Both the position numbers and the translations under genes were made by a program. The notes under the pieces were generated by a model. The model saw nothing but the letters and a program-made list of their open reading frames with translations, did no database searches and was not told where the DNA came from. Below, in pieces: positions 27,694 through 37,384 of a stretch of DNA of 64,000 bases. This stretch comes from Burkholderiaceae bacterium (GTDB lineage Bacteria > Pseudomonadota > Gammaproteobacteria > Burkholderiales > Burkholderiaceae_B): NCBI GenBank assembly GCA_017983955.1, contig JAGOAJ010000005.1:62001-126000 (forward strand). The letters run 5' to 3'. The number at the start of each line of letters is the position of its first letter. Position 1 is the stretch's first letter.

Positions 27694-28736
27694 GCCGCTA
27701 AGGGCACGGGACAATACCCCACCAACAGATCACGCCAGGCTGACAATTCAGGCACGCCAGGCTTACGCGCGCCGAAGAACTGCACGATTAAATCGCCATT
27801 CTCGGCATAACACTCCATGGAGGTGACCCAGCCATCGTCAGTGGGCTTGTTCACTATCCAGGTAGAGACAATTGCCGTGGTGTCCAGATGCAGGTTGAAA
27901 TGCGGTTCCAGCACGTTAAACCAAGGCCCCATGCGCAATAGCTTTTTGATGGGGCCAGAATGTATTTGTATCATCCCTTGATTACCCACAAAGCACATGA
28001 AGGAAATATCTTGGGCCGCTACATCCTGCAACATGCGCTCGGCCACATCGTTAGGCAGTTCCTGTGCCAGATCAGCCCCTGCATGACGCAAAGCACCCAG
28101 GCGCGACACCTTGTGTCGTTGCAGCAAACCATAGAACTGATGGGTATCTGTCATGGCCAGCCATTCACTACGCAATAGGTCGGGCTGGTCCACCACACTG
28201 CCATCCTGTTTGATGTCTAGCGGCGTAATGGACGGCCATACAGGGGTGTCATCAGCAAACTTTTGAACCAGGGCATGGTAGGCGGACACATTGGTTTCAT
28301 CCGTCACGTACACCTTGTGTATGGCCTGACCCGCGGCGTCAAAGAACTGTATGCTTAAGCGGCCGCCATCATTCACTGCCCAGGTGCTTTTCCACGTACT
28401 AAAAAACATACGCAAGTCTATGTCCGGACCCAACACGATACCCATGGTTTTACCGGCACGTATGTCTTGGTACTCACCATGACGTTCATGTACCGCCCAT
28501 TCGTTGCGTGTCAGTGCCATAACCCGGCCTAACTCCCCCAATGCCTTAAAAATCTCTTGGGCAGGTTCGCGCAATAGCGTGGACTGTATGTCCCCACAAT
28601 TCGCCGCCACAAGTTCCAGTTCGGAAACGCCCATGTCTTGAGCCAGCTTACGTATACGCGCCTTGGGTTGATCGGCCTTTAGCTGGGCATAACGTTGACG
28701 CAAAACTTCAGCACGTTCATTGAATGAGGTGGTCAT
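27690..28736 (-). CDS. hmuS: haemin-degrading factor HmuS
   Basis: Cytoplasmic haem-handling protein of the HemS/HmuS/BhuS family, 348 residues in two repeated halves. In the first half VMALTRNEWAVHERHGEYQD includes the conserved region with the haem-ligand His (HERHG). The second half has the parallel MCFVGNQGMIQIHSGPI. Family members store, transfer or degrade imported haem. The stop overlaps hmuT. A Fur-like site in the upstream spacer suggests its own iron control. Confidence 0.94.
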   Translation of the reverse strand: MTTSFNERAEVLRQRYAQLKADQPKARIRKLAQDMGVSELELVAANCGDIQSTLLREPAQEIFKALGELGRVMALTRNEWAVHERHGEYQDIRAGKTMGIVLGPDIDLRMFFSTWKSTWAVNDGGRLSIQFFDAAGQAIHKVYVTDETNVSAYHALVQKFADDTPVWPSITPLDIKQDGSVVDQPDLLRSEWLAMTDTHQFYGLLQRHKVSRLGALRHAGADLAQELPNDVAERMLQDVAAQDISFMCFVGNQGMIQIHSGPIKKLLRMGPWFNVLEPHFNLHLDTTAIVSTWIVNKPTDDGWVTSMECYAENGDLIVQFFGARKPGVPELSAWRDLLVGYCPVPLAA

Positions 28737-28774
28737 AAAAGTATTCCTTTAATAATAGAAAAACGAATCAAAGT

Positions 28775-28793
28775 GATAACAATAAGTATTCGT
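28775..28793 (-). promoter_or_regulatory. possible Fur site ahead of hmuS
   Basis: The sequence GATAACAATAAGTATTCGT in the 59-bp hmuR-hmuS spacer is a partial match to the 19-bp Fur consensus, strongest in the GATAA half. Weaker than the site ahead of hmuR. Confidence 0.4.
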
Positions 28794-28795
28794 AA

Positions 28796-31042
28796 TTAAT
28801 ATTGATAACTTAACGTTAGTCGTACGCTACGACCCGACTGTGTATAGCTGTCTATAGGGGCGACATCCCGTCCACTGGAACGCGGTACATCCAGAGCATT
28901 CCAGTACTTCTTGTCAAACACGTTATAAAGACCTGCCTGCAAGCGCACACCCTTGACCGCCGGCGGCGTCCACCATCCAGTCAAATCCAGCAAGCCGTAA
29001 CCGGGAGCCTGAAAATCTGGAGTGCTTACCTCGGGGGTTGCTTGTGGGTATTCGACGTGTGAACGGCGCTTGGCCAAGGTGGTTATGGCCTCGGCCCCCC
29101 ACTGATTGGCCCTGTACCCTAAGGCGACCACAGCTTTAAGCGGTGCTACTGAATTCAAATAACGTCCGGTGTCTTGGTCACGTCCATGCGACCACGCCAA
29201 GGAGCCACGTGTATACCAATTTTGATTAATACCCCAATGGCCGGCTAATTCAGCGCCATAAATGCGGACCCGTGAACGGTTCACAAAACCGGATACGCCC
29301 ATGGGATACAGACCTGTCCAAGCGGGATTCCATTCTGGCGAATTTGCCGTCAAAGTAACATCTTGGTCAATGAAATCACGATAACGATTGTCAAATACAC
29401 TAAGGCGGGCCCCTCTGTCATAGTTACCCACTTCCGCACCTAGTTCCCAACCACGGCTGATCTCAGCCTTCAAGGCAGGATTACCTACCCGCAAGTAGGT
29501 GCCCGGCGCACCGTAATTCATGTATAGCTCGGCCGCATTAGGCGCTTTATAGCCGTAACCGTATTTGGCGTAGAACATTAGCGCTTCTTGAGGACGATAG
29601 CTAGCCAATAAGGACGGCGACACACGCTGGCCACTGCTGGACCCCAGCGTAGTGACTGCTGCATTAGGGTTGCTGGTGTAGTCCCCTTCGGCCTGGGGGC
29701 GCTGGCGATATGCATCGAAGCGCACGGCCGGGGTCAACGCATACTTGCCCTGATCCCATGAAATTTCGTCTTGTGCCCATAACGCCCACTGGCTACCTTT
29801 TACAGTAGGCACATCGGCCTGGTTAGTATGGAGCATGCTGCATGGTGGACGGCGGGATGTAATCGACGTGCATGTGTCATACCCCGTGGATGCTTGCAGA
29901 TTACGGTTGCCTACCCATTCCAGCCCAGTCTGCCAGTGCTGTGTCACAACGTCACTAACGATATACCCAGCGCCATTCGCAATTACGCCTATATCGGATT
30001 CCTGGACGGAGTTAGTCCGGCCAAACCCGCCTAGCGGAGCACTGGTCCGAAAGGCGTCCTGGGTACTTTCCAAGCTGGAGCGCTGCCAAAAAACGCTAAG
30101 CCCTGCTGTGCTTAGCGCGCTTTGGGGGGCTATGGCCTGATAGCTGTATGCCAAAGCTACCCGTTCACGTTGATTTTGGCTGAAAGTACTGTTTTCGCCC
30201 AACGCAAAAGTAGGATTCCCCTGTTGACGCTGGTTATCAATATCTCGGTCGCGACGGAAAAATTCGCCGCTTAGGCTAAGCCTGTGTTCTTCGTTCCAAT
30301 CATGCTGCAACTTAAGCATGACGTTGCGCTGCGTATAGTTCTCGGGGTTGGCTTTTTCTCTGGTTGCACCATAGCCGCCCACTTCACCCATATTGCGCAG
30401 CTCGTGGCCTTTACGCTGACCGGCCTGTAGCAACCAGCTACTGCCTTGCCCCATACGCCCGGCCAAGGCAGCATCAGCGCCCCAGCTACGGTCCGCGCTA
30501 TCGTAGCCTGACTTGATCAAGGCCCCTAGATCCTGCCCTGCATCCAATAAGTCATCTGGCAACAAGGTATGCAAATCCAGGTACCCGACCAGTGACCCTG
30601 ATTGGGTTGCGCCAGCCCCACGCACCAAGTCTATGCTGGACAAGCTATTGAAGTTCAAGGAATCAAGGCCGCCTTTCTCACCCCGTGCACCATCATTTAA
30701 CCAGGGCACGCGTATGCCATCGACCCGTGTTACCACGCGATCCTGATCCATACCGCGAATGTTGATACTGTGATTATTTCGGTTGAAGTTCACGCCAGGC
30801 TCACCGCGCTTGGAAAAGTCTTCCCAGTTATCGATGCCACGTTCATCCAAGGCTTCCCGCTGCAGGACGGTTGCCCCCTGGGGCAACCCAGCTTCCGGTG
30901 CCTGGCCCTGAACGCGTAGGGGAGCCAAGGTAGGCACCGCCGTACTGTTTTGCGCAACCACAGTTGCCTGCCCCTGCGCTAGCGACTGGGAAGCCGCAAG
31001 CGCCATCACTACCCCACCCCACCAACATTGCGATTTGATCAT
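28796..31042 (-). CDS. hmuR: TonB-dependent haem receptor
   Basis: Outer-membrane 22-strand receptor importing haem or haemoproteins with TonB energy, 748 residues. A signal peptide ends about residue 22 (ASQSLAQ). The plug follows (TVLQREALDERGIDNWEDFSK and NRNNHSINIRGMDQDRVVTRVDG). In the barrel the haem-receptor features are YGYKAPNAAELYMNYGAPG and VGNPALKAEISRGWELG, corresponding to the FRAP and NPNL regions. The protein ends in an aromatic residue (YQY). It is the first gene of the operon and has a Fur box over its promoter. Confidence 0.94.
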   Translation of the reverse strand: MIKSQCWWGGVVMALAASQSLAQGQATVVAQNSTAVPTLAPLRVQGQAPEAGLPQGATVLQREALDERGIDNWEDFSKRGEPGVNFNRNNHSINIRGMDQDRVVTRVDGIRVPWLNDGARGEKGGLDSLNFNSLSSIDLVRGAGATQSGSLVGYLDLHTLLPDDLLDAGQDLGALIKSGYDSADRSWGADAALAGRMGQGSSWLLQAGQRKGHELRNMGEVGGYGATREKANPENYTQRNVMLKLQHDWNEEHRLSLSGEFFRRDRDIDNQRQQGNPTFALGENSTFSQNQRERVALAYSYQAIAPQSALSTAGLSVFWQRSSLESTQDAFRTSAPLGGFGRTNSVQESDIGVIANGAGYIVSDVVTQHWQTGLEWVGNRNLQASTGYDTCTSITSRRPPCSMLHTNQADVPTVKGSQWALWAQDEISWDQGKYALTPAVRFDAYRQRPQAEGDYTSNPNAAVTTLGSSSGQRVSPSLLASYRPQEALMFYAKYGYGYKAPNAAELYMNYGAPGTYLRVGNPALKAEISRGWELGAEVGNYDRGARLSVFDNRYRDFIDQDVTLTANSPEWNPAWTGLYPMGVSGFVNRSRVRIYGAELAGHWGINQNWYTRGSLAWSHGRDQDTGRYLNSVAPLKAVVALGYRANQWGAEAITTLAKRRSHVEYPQATPEVSTPDFQAPGYGLLDLTGWWTPPAVKGVRLQAGLYNVFDKKYWNALDVPRSSGRDVAPIDSYTQSGRSVRLTLSYQY

Positions 31043-31072
31043 TCTTATTCCAAAGCATCTAAATCAAGGAAC

Positions 31073-31105
31073 GAGAATGATAACGATTCCTATTTACAAA
31101 TGCAA
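31073..31105 (-). promoter_or_regulatory. hmuR promoter with Fur box
   Basis: On the minus strand TTGCAT (31105-31100) and TATCAT (31082-31077) are spaced by 17 bp, a good sigma-70 promoter. The sequence GAGAATGATAACGATTCCT at 31073-31091 matches most of the 19-bp Fur consensus and covers the -10 element. Iron-replete Fur should therefore block transcription of the haem operon. Confidence 0.75.
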
Positions 31106-31160
31106 ATGAAAAATGATCTAAATCAAGTTTTCAAATCATCTTGTCCGTACTCTTGAACGC

Positions 31161-31186
31161 AAAAAACGCCCCTTAGGGCGTTTTCG
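31161..31186 (-). terminator. intrinsic terminator after ilvC
   Basis: AAAACGCCC-CTTA-GGGCGTTTT is a perfect 9-bp stem with a 4-base loop, with further A residues upstream giving a U tract on the minus strand. It ends the ilvIHC transcript and insulates the haem operon. Confidence 0.88.
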
Positions 31187-31235
31187 TCAAAGACACCAGG
31201 TTAGCAAAAGCGGCGCTAACCCGTCTGCAGAAGCT

Positions 31236-32294
<1,059 letters not shown>

Positions 32295-32310
32295 TTACGC
32301 CTGCAGGTCA

Positions 32311-32802
32311 TTACAACTTCAGTACGCGCTCGCCACGGCCTATGCCAGATACGCCTGTACGAACAGTTTCTAAGATGGCAGTACGGTCCAAAGCCCCGAT
32401 AAAGGCTTCGATTTTATCCTGGTCACCGGTCAATTCTATGGTGTAGGCCTTGTCAGTGACGTCTATGATGCGACCACGGAAAATATCCGCCATACGCTTC
32501 ATTTCCTCGCGCTCCTTGCCCACGGCCCTGACCTTAATTAGCATCAGTTCACGCTCGACATGAGGCCCTTCGGACAAATCCACCACCTTGACTACATCGA
32601 CCAGACGGTTCAAATGCTTGGTGATTTGCTCGATGACATCGTCCGACCCTTTGGTGACTATGGTCATGCGCGACAAGGTACTGTCTTCGGTAGGCGCTAC
32701 GGTCAACGTTTCAATGTTATATCCACGTGCAGAAAACAGTCCGACCACCCGTGACAAGGCGCCCGGTTCGTTTTCCAGAAGGATAGAAATTACGTGTTTC
32801 AT
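32311..32802 (-). CDS. ilvH: acetolactate synthase small (regulatory) subunit
   Basis: ACT-domain regulatory subunit, 163 residues, giving valine feedback control to the catalytic subunit. It begins MKHVISILLENEPGALSRVVGLFSARGYNI, a standard N-terminal ACT domain with the ligand-site Asn/Gly residues. The start at 32802 was chosen for this match; upstream in-frame sequence overlaps ilvI and is unlike the family. It lies 11 bp after ilvI. Confidence 0.96.
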   Translation of the reverse strand: MKHVISILLENEPGALSRVVGLFSARGYNIETLTVAPTEDSTLSRMTIVTKGSDDVIEQITKHLNRLVDVVKVVDLSEGPHVERELMLIKVRAVGKEREEMKRMADIFRGRIIDVTDKAYTIELTGDQDKIEAFIGALDRTAILETVRTGVSGIGRGERVLKL

Positions 32803-32813
32803 TTCTTGTGTCC

Positions 32814-34535
32814 TTAAAGGTCTTCGGAACCGAGCAGCATCTCGGTCAGGCCGGCGCCAGCTTTCACCATGGGCCAAACGTTTTCAGTCTGGTCTGTGAT
32901 GAAATCCATGAAGACCAGCCGGTCTTTATACTTGGTGAAAGCCTCGCGTATAGCGGGCTCGACATCGGCTGGCTTGGTAATTTGCATACCAATGTGGCCG
33001 TAGCTCTCCACCAATTTGACGAAGTCCGGTAAGGCATCCACATACGATTCCGAGTAACGCGAACCGTATTCTATTTCCTGCCACTGACGCACCATGCCCA
33101 GGTAGCGGTTATTCAGGCACAGCACCTTGGGTGTCAGACGATATTGGCTGCACGTGGACAGTTCCTGAATATTCATCTGTATGGATGCTTCGCCGGTGAT
33201 GACGGCAATCTGGCTGTCAGGGTTGGCCATTTGCACGCCCATGGCGTAAGGCAAACCTACTCCCATAGTGCCCAGCCCACCAGAGTTAATCCAGCGCCGC
33301 GGTTCGTTAAAACCGTAGTATTGCGCCGCCCACATCTGGTGCTGGCCTACATCGGAAGTAACGAAAGCATCACCGCCTGTGACTTCCCACAGCTTTTGCA
33401 CCACATACTGGGGCTTGATGACGGAATCAGAATTCTGATAGACCAGGCATTCCTTGCCGCGCCAAGTATTGATTTGCTGCCACCAGTTAGCCAGCGATGG
33501 CCGCTTGGTTTTGGTCTCGGCCAAAGCCTGACGATACAGTTCATTCAATTCCTGCAACACGTCCTTGACGTTGCCCACGATGGGGACATCCACGCGCACG
33601 CGCTTAGAAATCGACGAGGGGTCAATATCAATATGAACGATTTTGCGCGGATGGCTGGCAAAATGCTTGGGGTTGCCGATGACACGGTCATCAAAGCGCG
33701 CACCCACGGCGATCAGCACATCACAATGCTGCATGGCCATATTGGCTTCGTAGGTGCCGTGCATGCCGGGCATGCCGACGAATTTATCGTCACTGGCTGG
33801 GAAAGCGCCCAAACCCATCAGGGTGTTGGTGCATGGCGCGCCAGTCAGCTCAACCAATTCGCGCAATTCAGTACTGGCGTTGGACAGCACTACCCCGCCG
33901 CCCGAGTAAATCATGGGGCGTTCAGCAGCCAGCAGCATTTGCATGGCTTTTTTGATCTGCCCCTGATGCCCCTTGACCACCGGGGAATACGAACGCATTT
34001 TCACTTCGCCTTTTTTGGGCGTGAATTTATACGTGTCAACGGTAATGTCTTTGGGGATATCCACCAACACCGGACCGGGACGGCCAGTGGTGGCAATATA
34101 AAAGGCACGACGCATGGTTTCGGCCAGGTCTTTGATGTCGCGCACCAGGAAGTTGTGCTTTACACATGGCCGGGTGATACCGACGGTGTCGCATTCCTGG
34201 AAGGCATCTTCGCCAATAGCGCGGGTAGGCACCTGACCGCTAAGGATGACCATGGGTATGGAATCCATGTATGCCGTTGCAATGCCGGTAACGGCATTCG
34301 TCAGGCCAGGACCACTGGTGACCAAGGCCACGCCAACCTTATTGGACGAGCGCGAATACGCGTCAGCCGCATGCACAGCTGCCTGTTCGTGGCGTACCAG
34401 TATGTGTTTGAAACTGTCTTGTTTGTATATTGCGTCGTAGATGTACAGCACCGCGCCGCCCGGGTAACCAAACACGTGTTCAACACCCTGTTCGGCAAGG
34501 CAGCGCACGACGATATCTGCGCCATTGATTTCCAT
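32814..34535 (-). CDS. ilvI: acetolactate synthase large (catalytic) subunit
   Basis: Thiamine-diphosphate and FAD enzyme condensing pyruvate with pyruvate or 2-oxobutyrate, 573 residues. The catalytic Glu lies in VRHEQAAVHAADAYSR near residue 48. The FAD domain is central, and the ThDP/Mg motif runs from ITGEASIQMNIQEL to NNRYLGMVRQWQE. ITGEAS has Glu-Ala where most members have GDGS, worth noting. The start is the ATG at 34535, as MEINGADIVV is the family N-terminus. The frame happens to stay open upstream to 34907. Confidence 0.95.
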   Translation of the reverse strand: MEINGADIVVRCLAEQGVEHVFGYPGGAVLYIYDAIYKQDSFKHILVRHEQAAVHAADAYSRSSNKVGVALVTSGPGLTNAVTGIATAYMDSIPMVILSGQVPTRAIGEDAFQECDTVGITRPCVKHNFLVRDIKDLAETMRRAFYIATTGRPGPVLVDIPKDITVDTYKFTPKKGEVKMRSYSPVVKGHQGQIKKAMQMLLAAERPMIYSGGGVVLSNASTELRELVELTGAPCTNTLMGLGAFPASDDKFVGMPGMHGTYEANMAMQHCDVLIAVGARFDDRVIGNPKHFASHPRKIVHIDIDPSSISKRVRVDVPIVGNVKDVLQELNELYRQALAETKTKRPSLANWWQQINTWRGKECLVYQNSDSVIKPQYVVQKLWEVTGGDAFVTSDVGQHQMWAAQYYGFNEPRRWINSGGLGTMGVGLPYAMGVQMANPDSQIAVITGEASIQMNIQELSTCSQYRLTPKVLCLNNRYLGMVRQWQEIEYGSRYSESYVDALPDFVKLVESYGHIGMQITKPADVEPAIREAFTKYKDRLVFMDFITDQTENVWPMVKAGAGLTEMLLGSEDL

Positions 34536-34971
34536 AATATATTCCTTTCGTAACCGGTACCGACATTCCAACTGACCACTATGGTCTGGGATTAGGCCGA
34601 TGCCAACAACATGATCCGGCGCTTTATGACTCACGGAGCCACGCCACCCGGACACCTTGCCGACCCGAACCGTACCCGTCGAAACGTAAGCACGAGCGTT
34701 CTGAGAACGCGGGGGAGGTAGAAACGGAAGCTTTGGCAACACACGCTTGTGACGCGGCCAACAGCAAATTACTACAGGCGCAAAAAACCGGGCGGTTGGC
34801 CCGGCAAAAAATGCCTTCTGCACTTTGCCCAGGATAATGAGCAAAGTAAAGGGGTACTTTACCGCGTTGCAGCACGCGACGCAAATCGGCCTTGCGCCTG
34901 CAAGCAATTACCTAAAAAACCACCTGAGCTTCTTCCATAATGTCCTGGAATCCAACAAACGACACCATCAC
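34536..34971 (-). promoter_or_regulatory. long ilvIHC leader with internal terminator
   Basis: A 436-bp region without a gene ahead of ilvI. It contains an intrinsic terminator about 250 bp before the ilvI start. Just upstream of the terminator one frame reads TLLIIL, a run of leucine and isoleucine codons, as in leader peptides. However that frame has no stop codon before ilvI, so a classic leader peptide is not established. Betaproteobacterial ilv genes are reported to carry structured leader RNAs, and this may be one. Confidence 0.45.
34782..34804 (-). terminator. candidate attenuator in the ilv leader
   Basis: CCGGGC and GCCCGG form a 6-bp G+C-only stem with a 5-base loop, followed by six U residues on the minus strand. 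It lies between the probable promoter and ilvI, so it would stop transcription of the operon unless prevented. Confidence 0.65.
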
Positions 34972-35676
34972 TTACGACACCGATAGATAACGATGCTGGA
35001 TTTCGATATTATTGGCAAGGTCTTGGCTGGTTGATTCATGCACTATCGTGCCCTTTTCCAAGATATACGCCCGACTGGCATGTTTGAGCGCGAAATGCAC
35101 GCTTTGATCGGTAAACAAGATAGTGGTGGTTTTTGATAATTGGTCTATCAGCTCGCCAATTTGCTTGACGATAACCGGCGCGAGGCCTTCGTTGGGCTCA
35201 TCGAGTAAAAGCAATAAAGGCTCGCTCATGAGCGACCGGGCAACGGCCAGCATTTGCTGCTGCCCACCCGACAGTGTGCTGCCATCCTGGTTGGCCAGCT
35301 CGGCAAGCATGGGGTATTCGTCGAAAATCCGTTCTATGCTCCAGTGCCGACTGATCCCCGGCCTGGTGTATTGGGCGATTTCAAGGTTTTCCCGAACGCT
35401 AAGGCCAGGGAATATTCGCCGGTCTTCAGGCACCAGCCCTATACCCTGGCGGGCTATGCGGTAAGCCGGCTGGCCAGCAATATCTTGACCGTTAAAGACC
35501 ACGCGGCCCTTGCTGGGCGCAGACCACCCGATAATGCTACGCAAGGTGGTGCTTTTACCCGCACCATTGCGGCCCAGCAAGCACACCACTTCGCCCTTGT
35601 CTAGCTTAAGCGAAACCCCTTGCAAAGCGTGGCTTTCATCATAGTAGGTATGTATATTATCGACTTCAAGCATCAT
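34972..35676 (-). CDS. livF: branched-chain amino acid-type ABC transporter ATPase (system 1)
   Basis: LivF-type ATPase, 234 residues. Walker A GRNGAGKSTT, signature LSGGQQQMLAVARSL and Walker B LLLLDEPNEGLAP are present. It is the last gene of a five-gene importer and overlaps livG by four bases. The family imports leucine-like amino acids but also aromatic acids, urea and amides. The neighbouring acyl-CoA ligase hints at a carboxylic acid. Confidence 0.92.
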   Translation of the reverse strand: MMLEVDNIHTYYDESHALQGVSLKLDKGEVVCLLGRNGAGKSTTLRSIIGWSAPSKGRVVFNGQDIAGQPAYRIARQGIGLVPEDRRIFPGLSVRENLEIAQYTRPGISRHWSIERIFDEYPMLAELANQDGSTLSGGQQQMLAVARSLMSEPLLLLLDEPNEGLAPVIVKQIGELIDQLSKTTTILFTDQSVHFALKHASRAYILEKGTIVHESTSQDLANNIEIQHRYLSVS

Positions 35677-36443
35677 GGCGTGATTTCCTCTGCGGCATCG
35701 CCCAGATAGGCACGTCTGACTTCGGGATTGACCTTGACTTCTTGCGGCGTTCCCAGCACCAACGTCTGACCACGATGCATGACCAGGATGCGGTCGGCCA
35801 CATCAAATACCACTCCCATATCGTGCTCGGTGATCAGGAAAGTGTAGTCGCCGCTGGACGCCAGCGACTTGATTAAGCTGGTGACCCTGTGGGTTTCATC
35901 GGGCGTCATGCCTGCCGTGGGTTCGTCAAGCAAGACCAGATGGGGTCGCGTCGCCAGCACCATGGCAATTTCTACCAGGCGCTTATCGCCATAGCTGATC
36001 ACCCCTGCCCTGCGCCCGGCCAGATCACCCAAGGCAAGGCGTTCAAGCAAGGTGTCGGCTTCTTGCTGAATAGGCCGATTACGCGAAGCGATGTTGGCCC
36101 AGCGCCGGCTTTGGCCATGGTAGGCAGTAAGCGCGACTTCGATATTTTCGCGTACGCTCATTTCGTTGAAGATATTATTGATTTGAAATGAACGCGATAT
36201 TCCCAGCCGGCTGATACGGTGCTGCGGCAAGCCGGTTATGTCGCGCCCTTCAAAAAGGATGTTCCCTTCGGTGGGCACCATGCGCCCCGACAGCAAGTTG
36301 TAAAAAGTGGTTTTACCTGCGCCGTTGGGGCCGATAATAGCCAGCGTTTCGTGTGGCACCACATCGAACGAAATGTTGGATACTGCTGCAACACCGCCAA
36401 AACGTTTACTTAAATTACTTATTTGTAAAATTGGCTGGGTCAT
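35673..36443 (-). CDS. livG: branched-chain amino acid-type ABC transporter ATPase (system 1)
   Basis: LivG-type ATPase, 256 residues, partner of LivF. Walker A is GPNGAGKTTF and Walker B HLVLLDEPTAGM. The signature region is ISYGDKRLVEIAMVLA in place of canonical LSGGQ, as usual for LivG. The C-terminus has the long LivG extension. Both ends overlap neighbouring genes by four bases, indicating translational coupling. Confidence 0.92.
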   Translation of the reverse strand: MTQPILQISNLSKRFGGVAAVSNISFDVVPHETLAIIGPNGAGKTTFYNLLSGRMVPTEGNILFEGRDITGLPQHRISRLGISRSFQINNIFNEMSVRENIEVALTAYHGQSRRWANIASRNRPIQQEADTLLERLALGDLAGRRAGVISYGDKRLVEIAMVLATRPHLVLLDEPTAGMTPDETHRVTSLIKSLASSGDYTFLITEHDMGVVFDVADRILVMHRGQTLVLGTPQEVKVNPEVRRAYLGDAAEEITP

Positions 36444-37384
36444 TTGCGCTCCTGCAGGCGGTCAAGAAACGTGCCCAGCACCCCGCGCCGGAAAAACATC
36501 ACCATCAAGGCCAGAATAATACCCAGCACCAGCATCCAGGAGTGTGTCATGCTGGTAATCCAGGTTTCCAGCAATACAAACATGCCTGCGCCAAAAAAAG
36601 GCCCAAGAAAATACCCGGTACCGCCCAATATGGACATTAATATCGGTTCGGCCGACATGGACCAATGCACTAGCTCGGGGCTGGCGATACGCAGAAACGG
36701 CGCCATCAGCCCACCAGCCAAGCCAGCAAACGCCCCCGAAATGGTAAACGCCGCCAGCCGGTAACTTTTGACGTTCAAGCCACAAAAAGCCACACGTTCA
36801 GGATTTTGCCTGATGGCACGCAAAATAAGGCCAAAAGATGAACGACAGATCAGGTACAAAATGGCGGTAGCAAGCAGCACGATAACCAGCACGACATAAT
36901 AGTAAACACTGGGGTTGCCCAGGACCAGATCAAAGCCCAAGCCCAGCGACCCCATCTGGAAGCCTGCTATGCCGTCGCTACCGTTGGTCACCGAGCGCCA
37001 CTGATGCACCACCGCAAAAACCATCATGCCAAAAGCCAGTGTCAGCATGGAAAAATACACTTCATTTAATCTGACACTGAAAAAGCCGATGATTAGCGCA
37101 AGTACGGCCCCCGCCACAACCGCCACCAACAAGCAGGCCAGCAACGGCCATTGCATGCTGCTTAACAGCATGGCTGTAGCATAGGCCCCGACGCCGTAAA
37201 ACGCCGCATGTCCAAAGCTGAGCATGCCGGTATAGCCAAAAACAAGGTTGAAGCTGGCCGCAAACAGGCCCAGTATCAAGATTTCAGTGGCGATGAAAAT
37301 ATAAAAATACGGCGTGATCCACGGCAAAGCCAACAAAGCGGCCACTATCACCAGCAATGCCAAAGGCGTCAGATAGTTTTTCAT
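36440..37384 (-). CDS. livM: branched-chain amino acid-type ABC transporter permease (system 1)
   Basis: LivM-type inner-membrane permease, 314 residues with 8-10 hydrophobic segments. The family block NLVFGYTGMLSFGHAAFYGVGAY lies near residue 45 and the coupling region RAIRQNPERVAFCGLNVKSYR in the C-terminal half. It overlaps livH and livG by four bases each. Confidence 0.93.
   Translation of the reverse strand: MKNYLTPLALLVIVAALLALPWITPYFYIFIATEILILGLFAASFNLVFGYTGMLSFGHAAFYGVGAYATAMLLSSMQWPLLACLLVAVVAGAVLALIIGFFSVRLNEVYFSMLTLAFGMMVFAVVHQWRSVTNGSDGIAGFQMGSLGLGFDLVLGNPSVYYYVVLVIVLLATAILYLICRSSFGLILRAIRQNPERVAFCGLNVKSYRLAAFTISGAFAGLAGGLMAPFLRIASPELVHWSMSAEPILMSILGGTGYFLGPFFGAGMFVLLETWITSMTHSWMLVLGIILALMVMFFRRGVLGTFLDRLQERK

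Noticed and set aside
33144-34553. 469-codon open frame antisense to ilvI
   Set aside because: It is a mirror frame of a strongly conserved gene, with His-rich, domain-free translation and no ribosome site.
32814-34907. 697-residue version of the acetolactate synthase large subunit
   Set aside because: The extra 124 N-terminal residues are unlike the family and arise from an open frame through the leader; the family start MEINGADIVV at 34535 has a ribosome site.
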